NCBI RefSeq assembly: GCF_050908995.1
Contig: NC_135118.1
Location: 2,418,001 to 2,482,000, forward strand
Direction of reading: 5' to 3'
From: Andrena cerasifolii
Lineage: Eukaryota > Arthropoda > Insecta > Hymenoptera > Andrenidae
DNA: 64,000 nt
The stretch's first letter is position 1; every line of letters starts with the position of its first letter. A program made the translations under genes and the position numbers. Shown piece after piece: positions 1-11,996 of this stretch. The notes beneath the pieces were generated by a model. That model saw only the letters and a list, made by a program, of their open reading frames with translations. It was not told the origin of the DNA and did no database searches.

Positions 1-307
1 ACACATTCCAACCCGGAGATTTGAATATTAACCCGGAGATGAAAAAAGCAAACAAATTTTGTTCTCGAATACCCGAAAAACAAATGTGCAATTCTTTTAA
101 GCTTAAACAATTCAGAATTTAAAAGTATCTATTTTTTTTAATTAATAACTTCAATTGTATATAACATTAATACGATTGTATAATACCACAATTTTGTATT
201 ATCTCATTTTTTTCTATAACCCGGAGATTTTCCAGTAAAACCGGAGCCCGGAGATTTGCTTCAAAACCCGAAGTCTCCGGGTGAAATCCGGAGAGGTGGC
301 AACCCTG
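1..307. mobile_element. Truncated hAT-like element with CCCGGAGA motif array
   Basis: The right end of a nonautonomous element cut by the window edge. The motif ACCCGGAGA or its complement recurs at about 11, 31, 219, 249 and 274. The sequence closes with GGTGGCAACCCTG, whose complement CAGGGTTGCCACC is a typical hAT-like terminus. The left end and any target duplication lie outside the window, so the superfamily is inferred from the terminus and motif style only. Confidence 0.45.
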
Positions 308-309
308 GT

Positions 310-722
310 CTTGGCCCCCGCGGCGGCCCAGGTGATTGGAGCGTCTCAGGCCCGTACTGTGCCCGGATGGAAAGAAGTCGGTTGAAATATCACAGGGGTA
401 AGAGGAGTTCTTCGCTCGCATTGGCTCTCCCCGCCCGTGTCCCGTTTGCTTACTTTGTATTCGTCGACGTTGTCGCGCCGGCCAATAGGGATATACTATT
501 CGGACCTGATATTCGGACCACTAGAGTTTCTCGACCGACTTCTTTCCATCCGGGCACAGTACCACATGAATCGCGCGTGACGCATTAGGGTGACATTGTA
601 TCAATAGATTTCCACATCGTCCCAGAGAGCACGATTGTCGATACATTTCTGTTTCGTCAACGCGCCACGTGCGGTTCACGTGGTACGGGCCTGAAGCGCT
701 CCAAGCACCTAGGCCGCGTTTA
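310..722. mobile_element. GC-rich MITE with two nested inverted-repeat pairs
   Basis: An outer inverted repeat joins about 318-358 (around GATTGGAGCGTCTCAGGCCC) to about 671-718 (around GGGCCTGAAGCGCTCCAAGC). An inner pair joins 351-383 to 534-563 (ACTTCTTTCCATCCGGGC). It is much more GC-rich than its surroundings. No transposase is seen; open frames inside it are by-products of the repeats. Confidence 0.5.
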
Positions 723-806
723 CTTAATTCCCAAGCCTGATTTACACGATATTAGAATATCCTTTTAATAACAAATTAATTGGTCATTCAAATTCATATA
801 TATTAG

Positions 807-1744
807 CTATTCCACGTCAAAACGAATAGGTGAAAAATTTAGTTTCACCGATTCTCTTCAAAATTACAGCATTTCTCGATAACCTTGCAAAAACAAAGTA
901 TACTGAATTCCAACGGCCTATGTCAAATAGTTTTCGAAATATGTAATGTTAAAGTTTCGAAAATTCAAACAAAGTCGGCTGACGCGTCATCACTTAAACT
1001 GTAATATCTCGGTCATTTTTAAAGATAATAACGTCTTGGGTTCATTTTAAAGCTGAAGGAATGCTTTCTCACACCGCATATAGAATATTTTGTTTTGAAC
1101 AATAGTAGGAATATCTGCTCATCATATAAAAGATTAGCAATAGAAGGTAGCAGATATTCCTACTATTTTTCTCGAGAATACCGAAAACACTGAAAGAAAA
1201 ATTTGTTTTAGCCCACCGTATATAAATACTTTCCTACGCTAGGATATTGTTTTGAAAACGCGTGCGTGCGGACTGACCATGCGATCCGTGCAGTTCCAAG
1301 CGGTCTGCACTATCGTAAGTTTTATTTTTTTGTTAATTGTTCCCAAAATCTCTCAGTTTTTTTAAAAAGGCATTTATTAGTTGAAGACTTAACGAATCGA
1401 ATGGTATTTTTTTCAAGCCGGACCGTAGGTGGGAACGATGTCAAATCGCGATTTGAAACGTTGACATCGATTACTGTTAAGTTTATTAACAATAAACAAA
1501 ATATTCTCTATACGGTTTGAGAAAGCATTCCTTCAGCTTTAAAATGAACCCAAGACGGTGGCATTATCTTTAAAAATGACCGACATATTACAGTTTAAGT
1601 GATGACGCGTCAGCTGATTTTGTTTGAATTTTCGAAAATTTAACATTAAATATTTCGAAAACTATTTGACATAGGCCGTTGAAATTCAGTACACTTTGTT
1701 TTTGCAAGGTTATCGACAAATGCTGTAATTTTCACGTGGAATAG
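807..1744. mobile_element. Foldback element with arms of about 230 bp
   Basis: The left arm (807-1060) and right arm (1518-1744) are inverted copies, starting CTATTCCACGT and ending ACGTGGAATAG. A second, perfect inverted pair, AATAGTAGGAATATCTGCT and its complement, lies inside at 1101-1119 and 1149-1167. It sits in the second intron of CCT7. No coding sequence is recognised. Confidence 0.7.
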
Positions 1745-1949
1745 TTCATATGTGCGACTCTTAATACTCGAGAAATATTTTATAAAATGTATGAACATCG
1801 TTGAGGTAACTACGGATCTCGAAGATGTTACCAGTCTATGTGTTCTTAAATCTAATATTCTCTGCGAGTATACTGGTAATGTCTCACTCGCTACAATACC
1901 GTTTTATTCTCCTCGCAGAGCCACAAATTGTCTACAAACTATCGCTTAC

Positions 1950-2210
1950 TTCTGCGTCTTGTGACTTAGCGATATCCACCAAGGTTTTCGCCGCCGGATG
2001 AACAACATCCAGAAGCTTTAAAATAGTTGCGCCGTCATTAGAAATAGTCGCTTTTCCATTTTGGTCGACGATAAGTTTGTCCATTCCGCGAGGACCTAGA
2101 GTGGTCCTTACGGCGTCCACCACTATTTGACATGCATTTATATTCGATATCAATTGCTGCTTTCCCTGTGATGTGTCTGTGCCTTCTTTCAGCAAAATTA
2201 TTTGATGTTG
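1950..2210 (-). CDS. CCT7: CCT7 exon 2
   Basis: 261 nt, 87 codons, phase 0 at both ends. It encodes residues 2-88, including the equatorial-domain ATP-binding motifs. An in-frame ATG lies just upstream of the acceptor, but the AG acceptor and the ATG-donor exon at 2835 make the spliced start the better model. Confidence 0.88.
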
Positions 2211-2837
2211 CTGCAAAGAGAACACGCTTTCAAATAATGCTACACATTTACTATCAACAATGACGATGAAAGAAATAAAGATGTACTCTCATGTATCTTC
2301 CCATATTCACTATTTAGCATTCAAATATACATGTGACTTTTACAATGGTAAGGGTAACTGAAAGTTTCTTTTACGAAAACCTCAGATTTTATAAAACAAG
2401 TGAACACAGATTTAACCGTGGATCCTTTGTTCCGTTACTATGTGAAATATTCACTGCGAGTATAAGCAGTTTACATGAAATCTGAGAGAACAGGTACTTA
2501 GTTCATTATTGAAAGTTTCTTCGCATGCACATCGTGGGAGTAGGCCGAAATTAATCTCCATATAAGGTTAGAGCAACTCAACCTATAATATCACGTTCAT
2601 TCTTACGCGTTTTAATTTATTATCGGTTTACAAATGTCCATGTAAGTAGATATTTCTGTTTATCGTTATAAATGCGAATCGTGAATTGCCGGTATGAAAT
2701 GTATTTCTTTTATTAAGTGGCTGTAGACAGGAGGCGGTTTGCCGTAAAATTGGGGATGTGAATTTATGCTTCAATTAATGAACGAAAATGCCACGTGTTT
2801 TAATATTCGAAGGAAAAAGTAGTTCGTCACTTACCAT
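1950..2837 (-). CDS. CCT7: CCT7, chaperonin TCP-1 subunit eta, 5' part (two exons)
   Basis: CCT7 is one of the eight subunits of the cytosolic CCT/TRiC ring that folds actin, tubulin and other proteins using ATP. Exon 1 contributes only the ATG (2837-2835) followed by donor GTAAGTG. Exon 2 is 2210-1950, bounded by CTCTTTGCAG and donor GTAAGC, and encodes 87 residues in phase 0, so the protein starts MQHQIILLKEGTD. Visible family signatures are the group II chaperonin nucleotide-binding segments TTLGPRGMDKL and NDGATILKLLDVVHPAAK, and the exon breaks just before the conserved V-GDGTTS nucleotide-binding loop. The remaining exons are not found between 1 and 1949 and must lie off the left edge, so intron 2 is at least 1.95 kb and contains a foldback element. 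The family assignment is secure; whether the locus is intact cannot be judged from two exons. Confidence 0.9.
2835..2837 (-). CDS. CCT7: CCT7 exon 1 coding part (ATG only)
   Basis: The minus strand reads AAAAATG followed directly by GTAAGTGA. The initiator codon is thus the last codon of exon 1, and splicing to 2210 keeps the frame. The 5'UTR would extend toward about 2900-2960; no TATA box is obvious. Confidence 0.7.
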
Positions 2838-3821
2838 TTTTATAATTTATTTTACAATTCGGCTTCTTCTTCAATTCCACTTACTGTGCTCGAGCGCAGT
2901 TATTTCAGTAACCTGCAAATCGTATTCGAGATGATTCTGCTAGGATAGAAGCGTTAAGTGTCGTTCACATTTAACGGAAGTGGGTTTGCCGGAAGTATGT
3001 GCCCAATCAGAAATTGCAATTCAAACTTCTTGGAACGTGCTATTCGTCTTTTGAGTTGGTTGAACATTAAGTTTTAAGGTAGTAGATTAAATTAAAATGA
3101 AACAAAGTTAAGTAGGTTGCTGTAATGAGAATTACAGCTTTGGTTCACAGAAGTGTAATCTTTTGAATTGCAAATTTTAATATCTAATTCCTTTTGAAAA
3201 AAGTAGCACGATGTATTCAATATACTCATATAATACATCATACAACATAAAAAAAAATAATATAAAGGCAATCAAATGTGATAAAACGTAGAAAACTTCG
3301 CTTCGTGTAAATTTAAAAATTAATGAATGGTTCTTTCTTAACCTTCACCAATTTTCAATTTTCCAATGCGTCATGCTTAATTTTTATTAATATTATACAA
3401 TATTTATATTTATCCTTACACCAACTTCTACGTTCCAAACATGAATATAATACTTTTGCTCAGTTTTCGAGATTGAACATCTGACATCAATTTATTACTT
3501 AATTTCAGTTATTAACATTAACTTGGCACATATCTTTTACAATTCCCTCCCCCTTCTACCCATAGGACACTGAGCAACCATGTCCCTATACACGAATGCT
3601 AGCGAAATGAGTACGACCCCGCAGCTATTTTGGCCTTATTATCTTATCTTAGACATAGTTCCGGTGTTTTAACATGATCCAGCGAATATATATTTTTTTA
3701 ACCCATTTGTCGTTTTAATGTTTCAAGCAGTTTTTCTAAAAGATAAAAGAATTATTCTGAATTAACAGTTATGAAAATGATACTTTTTTTACGAGACAGT
3801 CAGACGTCACGTAGCGCTAGT
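2838..3821. other. Intergenic, presumed CCT7 upstream region
   Basis: AT-rich sequence upstream of CCT7 on the minus strand. I see no open frame worth reporting, no clear core promoter motif and no repeat. It probably contains the CCT7 promoter near 2900-3050. Confidence 0.35.
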
Positions 3822-3886
3822 ACTTGACGCCAGTAGATGTCGCCATTCTCGTTTTACTTCTCCACTTGACGCCAGTAGATGTCGCC
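3822..3886. repeat. Direct repeat, two 23-bp copies
   Basis: ACTTGACGCCAGTAGATGTC followed by GCC occurs perfectly at 3822-3844 and again at 3864-3886, 42 bp apart start to start. Origin unknown; possibly a duplicated target or a short tandem duplication. Confidence 0.7.
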
Positions 3887-4050
3887 TTTTGAAAGCAGAA
3901 TCAACAGACGTAAACCTTTTTCCAGAAATCTTATAATGTTACTCCTCTGCCCTACCCCCCTAAAATACATGGAAAAGTCGAGGACAAAAAAGAGTATTAT
4001 TTGTACTTCTACGTTAGATTTAGCTGTATATAAGAAAAAGGTGATGAAAT

Positions 4051-5122
4051 CCCCCACCCCTCATAAACATGACTCATATGAAAGAAGCTAATTCCCTTTA
4101 ATTCTCGAAAAAATTAAAAAAGTTTAAATGCAAGGAATGTGAAATCAACTTTGCTAATTCCAATTGTATACAAATCAATTCAGTGCTCAGATTTTCAGCT
4201 TCGATTTTAAGTAATTAGCGGGCCGTTGTATGAGAAAAAAATCCGCATCTCTCTTAATCCACTACTGACTTTGATTCGTTTAAATTAGTCTGTACCAAGT
4301 TTTTATTATCTTCGATCGTAAAATAATCTTCATACGGCCCGCTAATTACTTAAAACCGAAGCTGTAAATCTGAGCACTGAATTGATTTGTATACAATTGG
4401 AATTAGGGCGAAACTTCCGAAAACCGGTCAAACCCGATTGGGCTGAAATTTTGCAAATAGCTTCATTTTGCATAAAAATAACGTTTGCGAGAAGGATTTT
4501 TGGCGACTCGAATTTTTTTTTTACCATTTCAATGCCGTTCCCTACCTTACCGACAGAGTCGAGAATAGGATCCAGGACCTTCGATTCGTACATGTGTTTA
4601 AAAAATCCTGTACGCAAAATTTGAGTCAAATTTAATAAGGAGAATGCATTGAAGCTTGGCCCCGTGTAAACTCACATCGGTTCGCTACCATGCTTTACGC
4701 GCCCGCGAGCGGGCGCGCGCCCCCCGCCCCAAACTAACCCAAAACCAATACTAATACCCAGTATCAAGCTGATATCTCTTTCTAAGTTGATCTCTGTTTT
4801 ATAGATTTTAGGAGATTAATAAGGAGAATGCACTGAATAACTGTTGAATCCGATTCTCCGCTCTGTCGGTAAGATAGAGAATGACATTGAAATGGTAAAA
4901 AAAAAATTTTCGAGTCGCCAAAAATCCTTCTCGCAAACGTTATTTTTATGCAAAATGAAGCTATTTGCAAAATTTCAGCCCAATCGGGTTTGACCGGTTT
5001 TCGGAAGTATAGCCGGAATTAGCAAAGTTGATTTCACAATCTTTGCATTTGAACTTTTTTATTCTTTTTGAGAATTAAAGGGAATTAGCTTCTTTCATAC
5101 ATGAGTCATGTTTATGGGGGGG
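4051..5122. mobile_element. Foldback element with several nested arms
   Basis: The outer arms run from CCCCCACCCCTCATAAAC (4051) to its complement ending at about 5122, each over 100 bp. Inside, about 4165-4240 pairs with 4330-4400, and 4395-4565 pairs with 4850-5010. A 20-bp direct repeat (TAATAAGGAGAATGCA) at about 4634 and 4818 brackets a GC-rich 180-bp insert. No coding sequence. Confidence 0.65.
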
Positions 5123-8100
5123 ATTACGTTTTCTTAAATCAACTCAAATAGTACAATAATGCAACAATCGATATTACTGTTTCATCGTAGTTTCTGCCAC
5201 CGAGCAACAGATGGCGCTGACTTGAACAAAAAGGGGAAATCTCGTCCATAGAGGTTGGAAGCTACGAGGTTTTGGAAGGTTTAGTGTTCTTTGGAGCGGT
5301 ATGATTCGTGACCTGATTACGCGAATAGAACCCAGAATTTGACATTCAGCATGCCTCTGCAACCTGAAGCTGTATATATTTACGGACAACATATACATGC
5401 ATACATACATTTAACGACACACAATCACCTCCCCGGGCACGGGGCAATAGCCTGAGCGCCGAATTTACTCTAGTCGTGTTACAGCTTTTCAGCGTTGTGC
5501 GCATTCTTCAACATACACATGCGGACGCGTAGCAGGTCTGAGAAATGTATATTCTGTGTTATTTTCACAGTAATCTTAATTTTAAGTGTGCCTCAACAAA
5601 ATCGCGTGTTCGCACATGCTACGGGCCAAGGTAATCGTACTGTCGAGGTAAAGAGACAGTGAACGCTAAGCATAAGAGATCATCGTTATATAGCCTTCGA
5701 ATATTGTTCTACTCGGCTCGACTCGATTCGTTCGAAAGATGAGTCACTCGATTCGGGAATCCATTGTTAGGTCGTTAACATGTTCTGCTTCAATTGGATG
5801 CTGTGATGCTGATATCCATGTCTGTTGATTTAAGACTTTAGAGACTGTTCTCGTTTTTATATTTACGTGTGCTGGCATTGGGTACGTAGGAAGTTCAAGG
5901 TGCCAAGAATTCGAATGTACTTATAGTGTATAGTTATACGTGACCGTGGTATGCGCACAGTTCGTACATACGTACGTGCACTGTTATAACCATCTTGCGT
6001 GCAAGATGCTGACCTTACATCTTTGCACATGCGTAAAATAACTCCCACCTGACGGCGACGAGCCAATGACAAATCGATATGTTCGAAATTTTAACACAAA
6101 AGCTGGCAGCTTTGACTACTCCTCTCAGCAGTTATTAGTGAAATCTCGAGTCCGTTGCGTCTCTACTAGTAAGTAAACGGTCACGTGCAATTTCATGCGA
6201 ACTTACCGTGGATTTCGAGTTAATCCTGTCCAGTACTGCTTGCACTCCTGTTTAATTATTTAACGCACGTCTGTCGAGTTTACATAAATAATATCACAGT
6301 GGAAACGTCCTGCTTACTGTGATCCCAATCGCAGATTTAAGGATACATATTCTTCCGCACATTTCTCATTTTTTAGAATCGGTTGATGCTTGATTCTTCC
6401 AGTACGGAAATATTAGTGGAGATAGTGTAGTGAAAATTGTATGCTCGGGGTTGAATTAAAAGAGACTCCCTTAGTCCCGTTCAAACGTGAAATTATGTGT
6501 ACAGATTGTATGAAAGTTAGCATAAAACTTCCATTTTGTTTGGCGCATAGAGTGTTACGTAAGATCGATTTTAAACCCGTTAACGGAATGCATTGTTTTT
6601 TGGAAATATTTTTGCAACGTTCTCGTAAGGATGAATATTTTATTTTGGGGGTAATAATCTGGAGCGTTTTATGTATTTAATGGAATAAAGATTGGGGTAT
6701 TGCCTTGCTATGCTGATTACTAAAATATTTTAACGACTGCCTCTCGTCTGTTATATTTCCCTCGAGGACACAACAATTTTCAACTTCCTCGTTAGGTATG
6801 ATACTTGTCACTGCGTATTACGGCACCTAATTATGCCGCTTCGAGATAGTAGTCGCGGAATTGTCGGTGATTCTTTTTTTTTTTTAGAAATAAGTAGCAA
6901 ATACAGAATAATATTTTTTTTACCAGTTTTCATTTTCAATAGAATCAACCCTGAAAACTTGTCTGTTACGCATCCATCTGAGTATAAATTGGCAAATTGT
7001 AAAAATGAAACGAATCTTTTCGCAAAAATATAGTCGAAATTGTACGATCACTTTTTTTCGAACGAGGCTTTGTTCTTCAGAAAATTGCACTTGATTAGCC
7101 AACGAATTAGAATTGACTTTCTCGAAAAACAGCTATTCTATTTCACCCCCAGTGGTACTATATTTATTGTTACACTCTGCCAATTCTTGGTCAGGTGTAT
7201 GCGTACCTATAAATATTCAAAGTCATTTGTGTTCTAACCGAAGCTCCGAATAATACAATGTTTTCCTGTATTTTCCATTTATATTTTCACGTATAATCTC
7301 ACCCCTTCGAGTTGCACCACCCTGTATAAACAAATCACGTTACGTCGCATATTTCGAACGTTAAACAAACTTTTTGCTGCGCTATATAAGTTGTCGCTGC
7401 AAATTATGAGAAATAATAGGGTTGACTTATTGACGAGGAAAGAAATGACAATATAAACTTGTATAATGTATTGAATAAAAAGTCAATGTAAAGTTGTGTA
7501 AAAAAAGTTTGCTGGTTTATTTTTATTTGCGGATGAATATCTGTTCAGTGATACGATACGATTAGGATATAATTTTAGAAGCGGCAATTACTTGTGTCGG
7601 GTTGCAAAATTAAAGTTTTTAATGAATATTTGAAATATATAATAGGTAATGTAAACGTCAGGTGGTAAATTATTGCCGATGTCTATTTATAGCACTATCA
7701 ATATAAATTTATCTAGCCACTGGGCTGCGTCTAATGCATCACGTTTCAGTATTTTAGTCTTAATGCGAAACATTCATGTATGAAAATTTGCCTTAAAGTT
7801 CAAGGGAAATACGAGAGCGAATACGAGAAGCAAAGTGTATCGATCGAGAGATAAATGGCAAGGTGAAATCCTTCGAGAGCAGCCAAAAGTCAAAGCAAAG
7901 ACAAATTTTCTTTCGAAATTACCTTCATCAACTTTTTGCATTACAGTTTTACGTTAGGGCGTAAAACCCTTTAGCCCCTTTTTTACCCTTTTATGGGGTG
8001 AACATTTTAAAAATAAAATTTCTTTACAAACGTGAGATTCTACCTTGTTAATAAAACTTTCATAAGTTCGAATATGTCGACAACTCGAATAGGAGTAATA

Positions 8101-8280
8101 AATTCAAATTTTTCCAGCTGCATTTATACTGTATTAATAAATTGATTTTTTTTCAAACCACTCAAATTATTCAGATACCTAAAATTGTTCAAGATGTTTC
8201 CGTAATGGACCCGCTTCAAAATTGTGTCACTATACTAATACTCGATTATATGAATTGTACTGATCTGTCGGTTCGGCTAA
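5123..8280. other. Intergenic, no gene recognised
   Basis: AT-rich DNA with scattered short open frames (for example 6441-6680, plus) that have no recognisable domains, no splice-supported extension and no codon pattern. I see no clear repeat boundaries. Confidence 0.4.
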
Positions 8281-9952
8281 TACAGGGTCATCCGTTAAAA
8301 CTGCAACCTACGCGCGCGCGAACAGGCGAAAATGGCAACTCCGCCTCACGGACGCATTCCACTACAACCTAGGGGTGTTCGATTCGCCTCAAAGAATCGA
8401 TTCTTGAATCGATTCAAAATCGAATTATAAGAATCGATCCTTCTAAAAAATCTGAACCAAAGAATCGATTCTGGAAGAATCGAGATGAAAAGAATCGTCA
8501 TAAAACTTTTTTTTCCAAAATTAGTACATATACATGGAAGTCGGATTTGAATAATTTTGAAAGAATCAATATAAAAAATACTTTCACAAGGAACAATTTG
8601 GGATAGTTTTTGAAGGGCGTTGTATTGAATAGAAGAAATATTTTGCTATTCATTTTAAATGTTTTATTCATCATGTAATTGCCATTCTTTCATTGATAAG
8701 GAATTTAAAAAAAATAATTGCTGTAAATGTTCAGGTGATAAACTATTTCTGTGATCAGTTAAAATATTTCCGGCTTTGGAAAATAGACAAGGAAGAAAGA
8801 AGGAAGAATGGTAAAGGAAGATCCAGAACTGTCCAGCATCATCCAGAACATAAGAATCGTTTATAAATTTGGCGCGAATCCTGTATAAATTTGGCGGGAA
8901 ACGTATAAGACCAGGAAAACTTACGCAAAAAGCAGTTTGATTGGTCCTTTCACTAGTGGAAATTAATTCCCCCAGACGGCAAAAAATCGATTGTCGATTC
9001 TTACATCAAAGAATCGATTCTGGGGAAAATCGGATACCAAATAATCGATTCAAAAGATCGATCTTTTACCAAAAAAAATCGATTTTCTGAAGAATCGAAT
9101 CGGAATCGAATACCCCTACTACAACTATTCACCGGCCCGGCATTGGGAGGGTTGCCAGCGACCGCTGGACAGCAGTGATGCCCGAGCTTCGAAAATTTTA
9201 GGATGGTCCCTTTCGCAAATAGCTATTTGAAATTTCCCGGTCCGGGTTGAAGAATTTGGGGCCTTTTTCGTATAACTTTTGAACTATAAAAGATATCGAA
9301 ATGCAATTTGCGCCGAAAAATGAGGAAAAATTATTCCCTCTTAATGATGGATAATTTAAAATATTTTACGTTTACTTAATTTTTCTTTTATCAATTTTTT
9401 AACCATAATTGTTGCGATAAGCTTTTGCAAACTGTTTATTTGATACTGTATTTAATGCTGTTTTCAAAATTCGCGGTGTTGATAACAAATTAAGAAATTA
9501 AATTTTTATTAAATTATGTGTTAGTTCTGCAGACCTCAGAATCTATTGTTCTTGTTTTTTTTATTATAATTTTATCCTTAATGGAGTGCATGCATAGATC
9601 GGACGTAACGGGTAACTAATAGGAGGTGTCTTTGATTGTAGTGTTTTAATTATTTTCTAGAATTTTTGTGTCTGAATGTTTTAGCTACTCAACGCCACGA
9701 CTATACCGGCTCCCGTTAATGTCATTTTTTGGAACTATGCGCCATTATTGAGGCTTTTACACGCAGGTGGCGAAAAATCTCTCCGTGCAGGGGTATAGCG
9801 TCGCGGTCAACCCTGTCGTAGCTAAAATTTTTTAAATTAAGACGGGTATGAAACCAGTCAACATTGTTTTCAAACCTCATTACAGTGAGGCGGTGTTGCC
9901 ATTTCGTCTGTTCGCGCCCGCGTAGGTTTCAATTTTAACGGATGACCCTGTA
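8281..9952. mobile_element. ACAGGGTCA-terminus element, copy 1
   Basis: Bounded by TACAGGGTCATCCGTTAAAA at the left and its near-complement ending TGACCCTGTA at the right. The subterminal block (GGCAAC, CGCCTCACGGACGCATTCCA) and the interior (around CCACGACTATACCGGCTC) are shared with copies at 16965-18243 and 54619-56264. No transposase is visible, and the superfamily is not identified. It carries a nested hAT-like element at 8370-9118. Confidence 0.7.
8370..9118. mobile_element. hAT-like element with AATCGATT motif array, nested
   Basis: Ends TAGGGGTGTTCGATTC and GAATCGAATACCCCTA, flanked by CTACAACC (8362-8369) and CTACAACT (9119-9126), a 7/8 match as expected for a hAT target duplication. 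AATCGATT-type motifs recur many times in the first 120 bp and last 150 bp. It splits the ACAGGGTCA-terminus element. Confidence 0.75.
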
Positions 9953-10861
9953 TTTCTCAAGCATGGGCGTCCGGAGGGGAGGTAGGATGTCCCTTATAGT
10001 GACTTTTTTTTTAAATTTAAGAATTCAGTCTGAGACGCCCCTTGATTTGTTTCCCTTTGGTGGGGTAAATATGTGTGCAAAATTTCGACTCGATCAAACA
10101 ACTCTAAACCCTGTCTCAAGAGGCTCAAAGTTTCGAACGAAATTGCGTTCTTGCAAACAGCTGTTTTTTAATAGGCAACCCGATAACTTAATGATACTTA
10201 AGGCTGTATCAATAATACGTTATCGTTAATATATCGTTAATAGCTGGAAGAACGAAGGTGGTACAAGTTTTTCATTTCTCCAGTCTTTGGACTATGGCGG
10301 TAAAATATTTATGCATTCCAGCAACCTCTGTTCCAAGTGAACGATTATTTTCTAAAGGTGGACAAAAAGAAATAAAAAAAAGTTCACAGTATATCGTAAC
10401 TTTAAGCTTCTTGAGGCAGGGTTCAGATTGATCCGATTGTTCCGAAATTTTGCATACTTAGCATACGAAGAGGAATAAAATTAGCGGGCGTCCCAACATT
10501 GTATCGCACCTTCAATTCTAAGGGACACCCTAGGGGACGGGGGCAAAGGGGCTCTGGCTTTTGAGTAAAAATCGCTTATTTTTGAAAACTGATCTTTATT
10601 AAGTTTATACTGACAAAGTGAATATTTTACAATTTCTGTTTTACATTTTTAATGAAATTGGCACTACAAAATGGGTTCAAAAAAGCAAGAGGGGTACCAC
10701 TCCACTTGCACCGCGTGTTTCACGATCCGATTCATCCACGATGTAAATTTCTTCGATGTCATCGCCAGGGTTGTTTTTTCATTACTATATTTTTCTTTAC
10801 CGTCACCCCAAAGTTGCCCTCCTGAAAAAAGTCTCCGGATCTTGTTCTCAAGCCCCTACAT
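9953..10861. other. Unassigned repeat-like region
   Basis: Contains GGGCGTCC-type and AGGGACACCC stretches suggestive of a decayed element, but I could not pair clear termini. No gene is recognised. Confidence 0.3.
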
Positions 10862-11340
10862 TCAAGACAACTTTAAAACCATGGACCTAAGAATTAACGG
10901 AGCACAAAGCTGCGGGGCCTAAGCTCGTGTCAGTAACAGGGGTGCATGATACTGCGCATGCGGTGGTGGACGATCGGTGATTGGTTACTGAAAGTGACAT
11001 ATTATTGATAAGAGGCATTGCCTCTTTTAAATTTTTGTATGGTTAAGTTTGCCGTTGAGTTTGAAACGTTAATACGCAATTGCGACATTATATTTTGGTC
11101 ACTTAAGACTTGGTAAAACTTATGCCACTCGTCCATTCAGGGGCTCATATGTAAGTACTTTAATACACCCTATATAAGTATTCCGTTTCAAATAAAGCGC
11201 GACGCATGCGTACTACTCCGCCAATCACAAGCTCTCCACCACGACTCCTCTCCTCCCGATCGACTGGCTCGACCCCCCTCGTCCACGTTGAGACTTTGTG
11301 CTCCGTCCATTTAATTCTTAGGCCCATATTTAAAACGCAA
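10862..11340. mobile_element. MITE with inverted ends, about 480 bp
   Basis: About 10883-10909 (CCTAAGAATTAACGGAGCAC) pairs with 11294-11327 (TGCTCCGTCCATTTAATTCT) on the opposite strand, and the flanks continue to pair. No coding content. Confidence 0.5.
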
Positions 11341-11810
11341 GCCTCCAATTTTTCACTTTGAAAGTGAACAGCAAAAGCAACTGAATTCTGTGCAAACCAC
11401 AAGAAATCAACGAGCAGAATTTAGCAAGAACCAAACACTATCTACGAATACGTGATTCGCGTAGCACTTCACGTTTCATTTATGACGAAGCATGTTTGGC
11501 GATTGTAGTGCCAATTTATATAAAAAGAGTAACGTTGCTTGACATCAATATAATGTAGGAGAAAGTAACGACTAGAACGTGTAATGACACATTGGCAATC
11601 CTAACTTCTTTGGCCTTTTTTCTGCATTCTCTTACTTATAATGACATAATCACGACAACATCAACGAACCTATAAAATTGAAGTAACTCCTGGGAATAAA
11701 TGCGTTCACGGTAGGACGAAGAGCAAGGGGCATTAAACACTCACTGTAAGATACGGTCGAAGGGGGAGGTTGCCTTAAATCCAGCGGAACAGTCAGGGAG
11801 CTTTGGGAAT

Positions 11811-11996
11811 ATGAAGACGATTTGGGTCGTCGGTGGGCCAGGATCCGGCAAAGGGACGCAATGCGAGCGAATCATCGAGAAATACGGATTTTTTCACATA
11901 AGCAGCGGTGATCTCTTACGGGAGGAGGTTGCCAGCGGCAGTCCAAGAGGAGCCTCCCTTCAAGAGTTAATGTCCAAAGGGTTATTTGTCTCGACG
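11811..11996 (+). CDS. Adenylate kinase exon 1
   Basis: 62 codons with the P-loop and NMP-binding segment. The donor at 11997 reads GTAAATG, and a repeat element begins only 14 bp further on. Confidence 0.88.

Noticed and set aside
4656..4813. GC-rich segment with GGTTCGCTACC resembling a tRNA B box
   Set aside because: No matching A box or cloverleaf could be drawn, so I do not call a tRNA or SINE.
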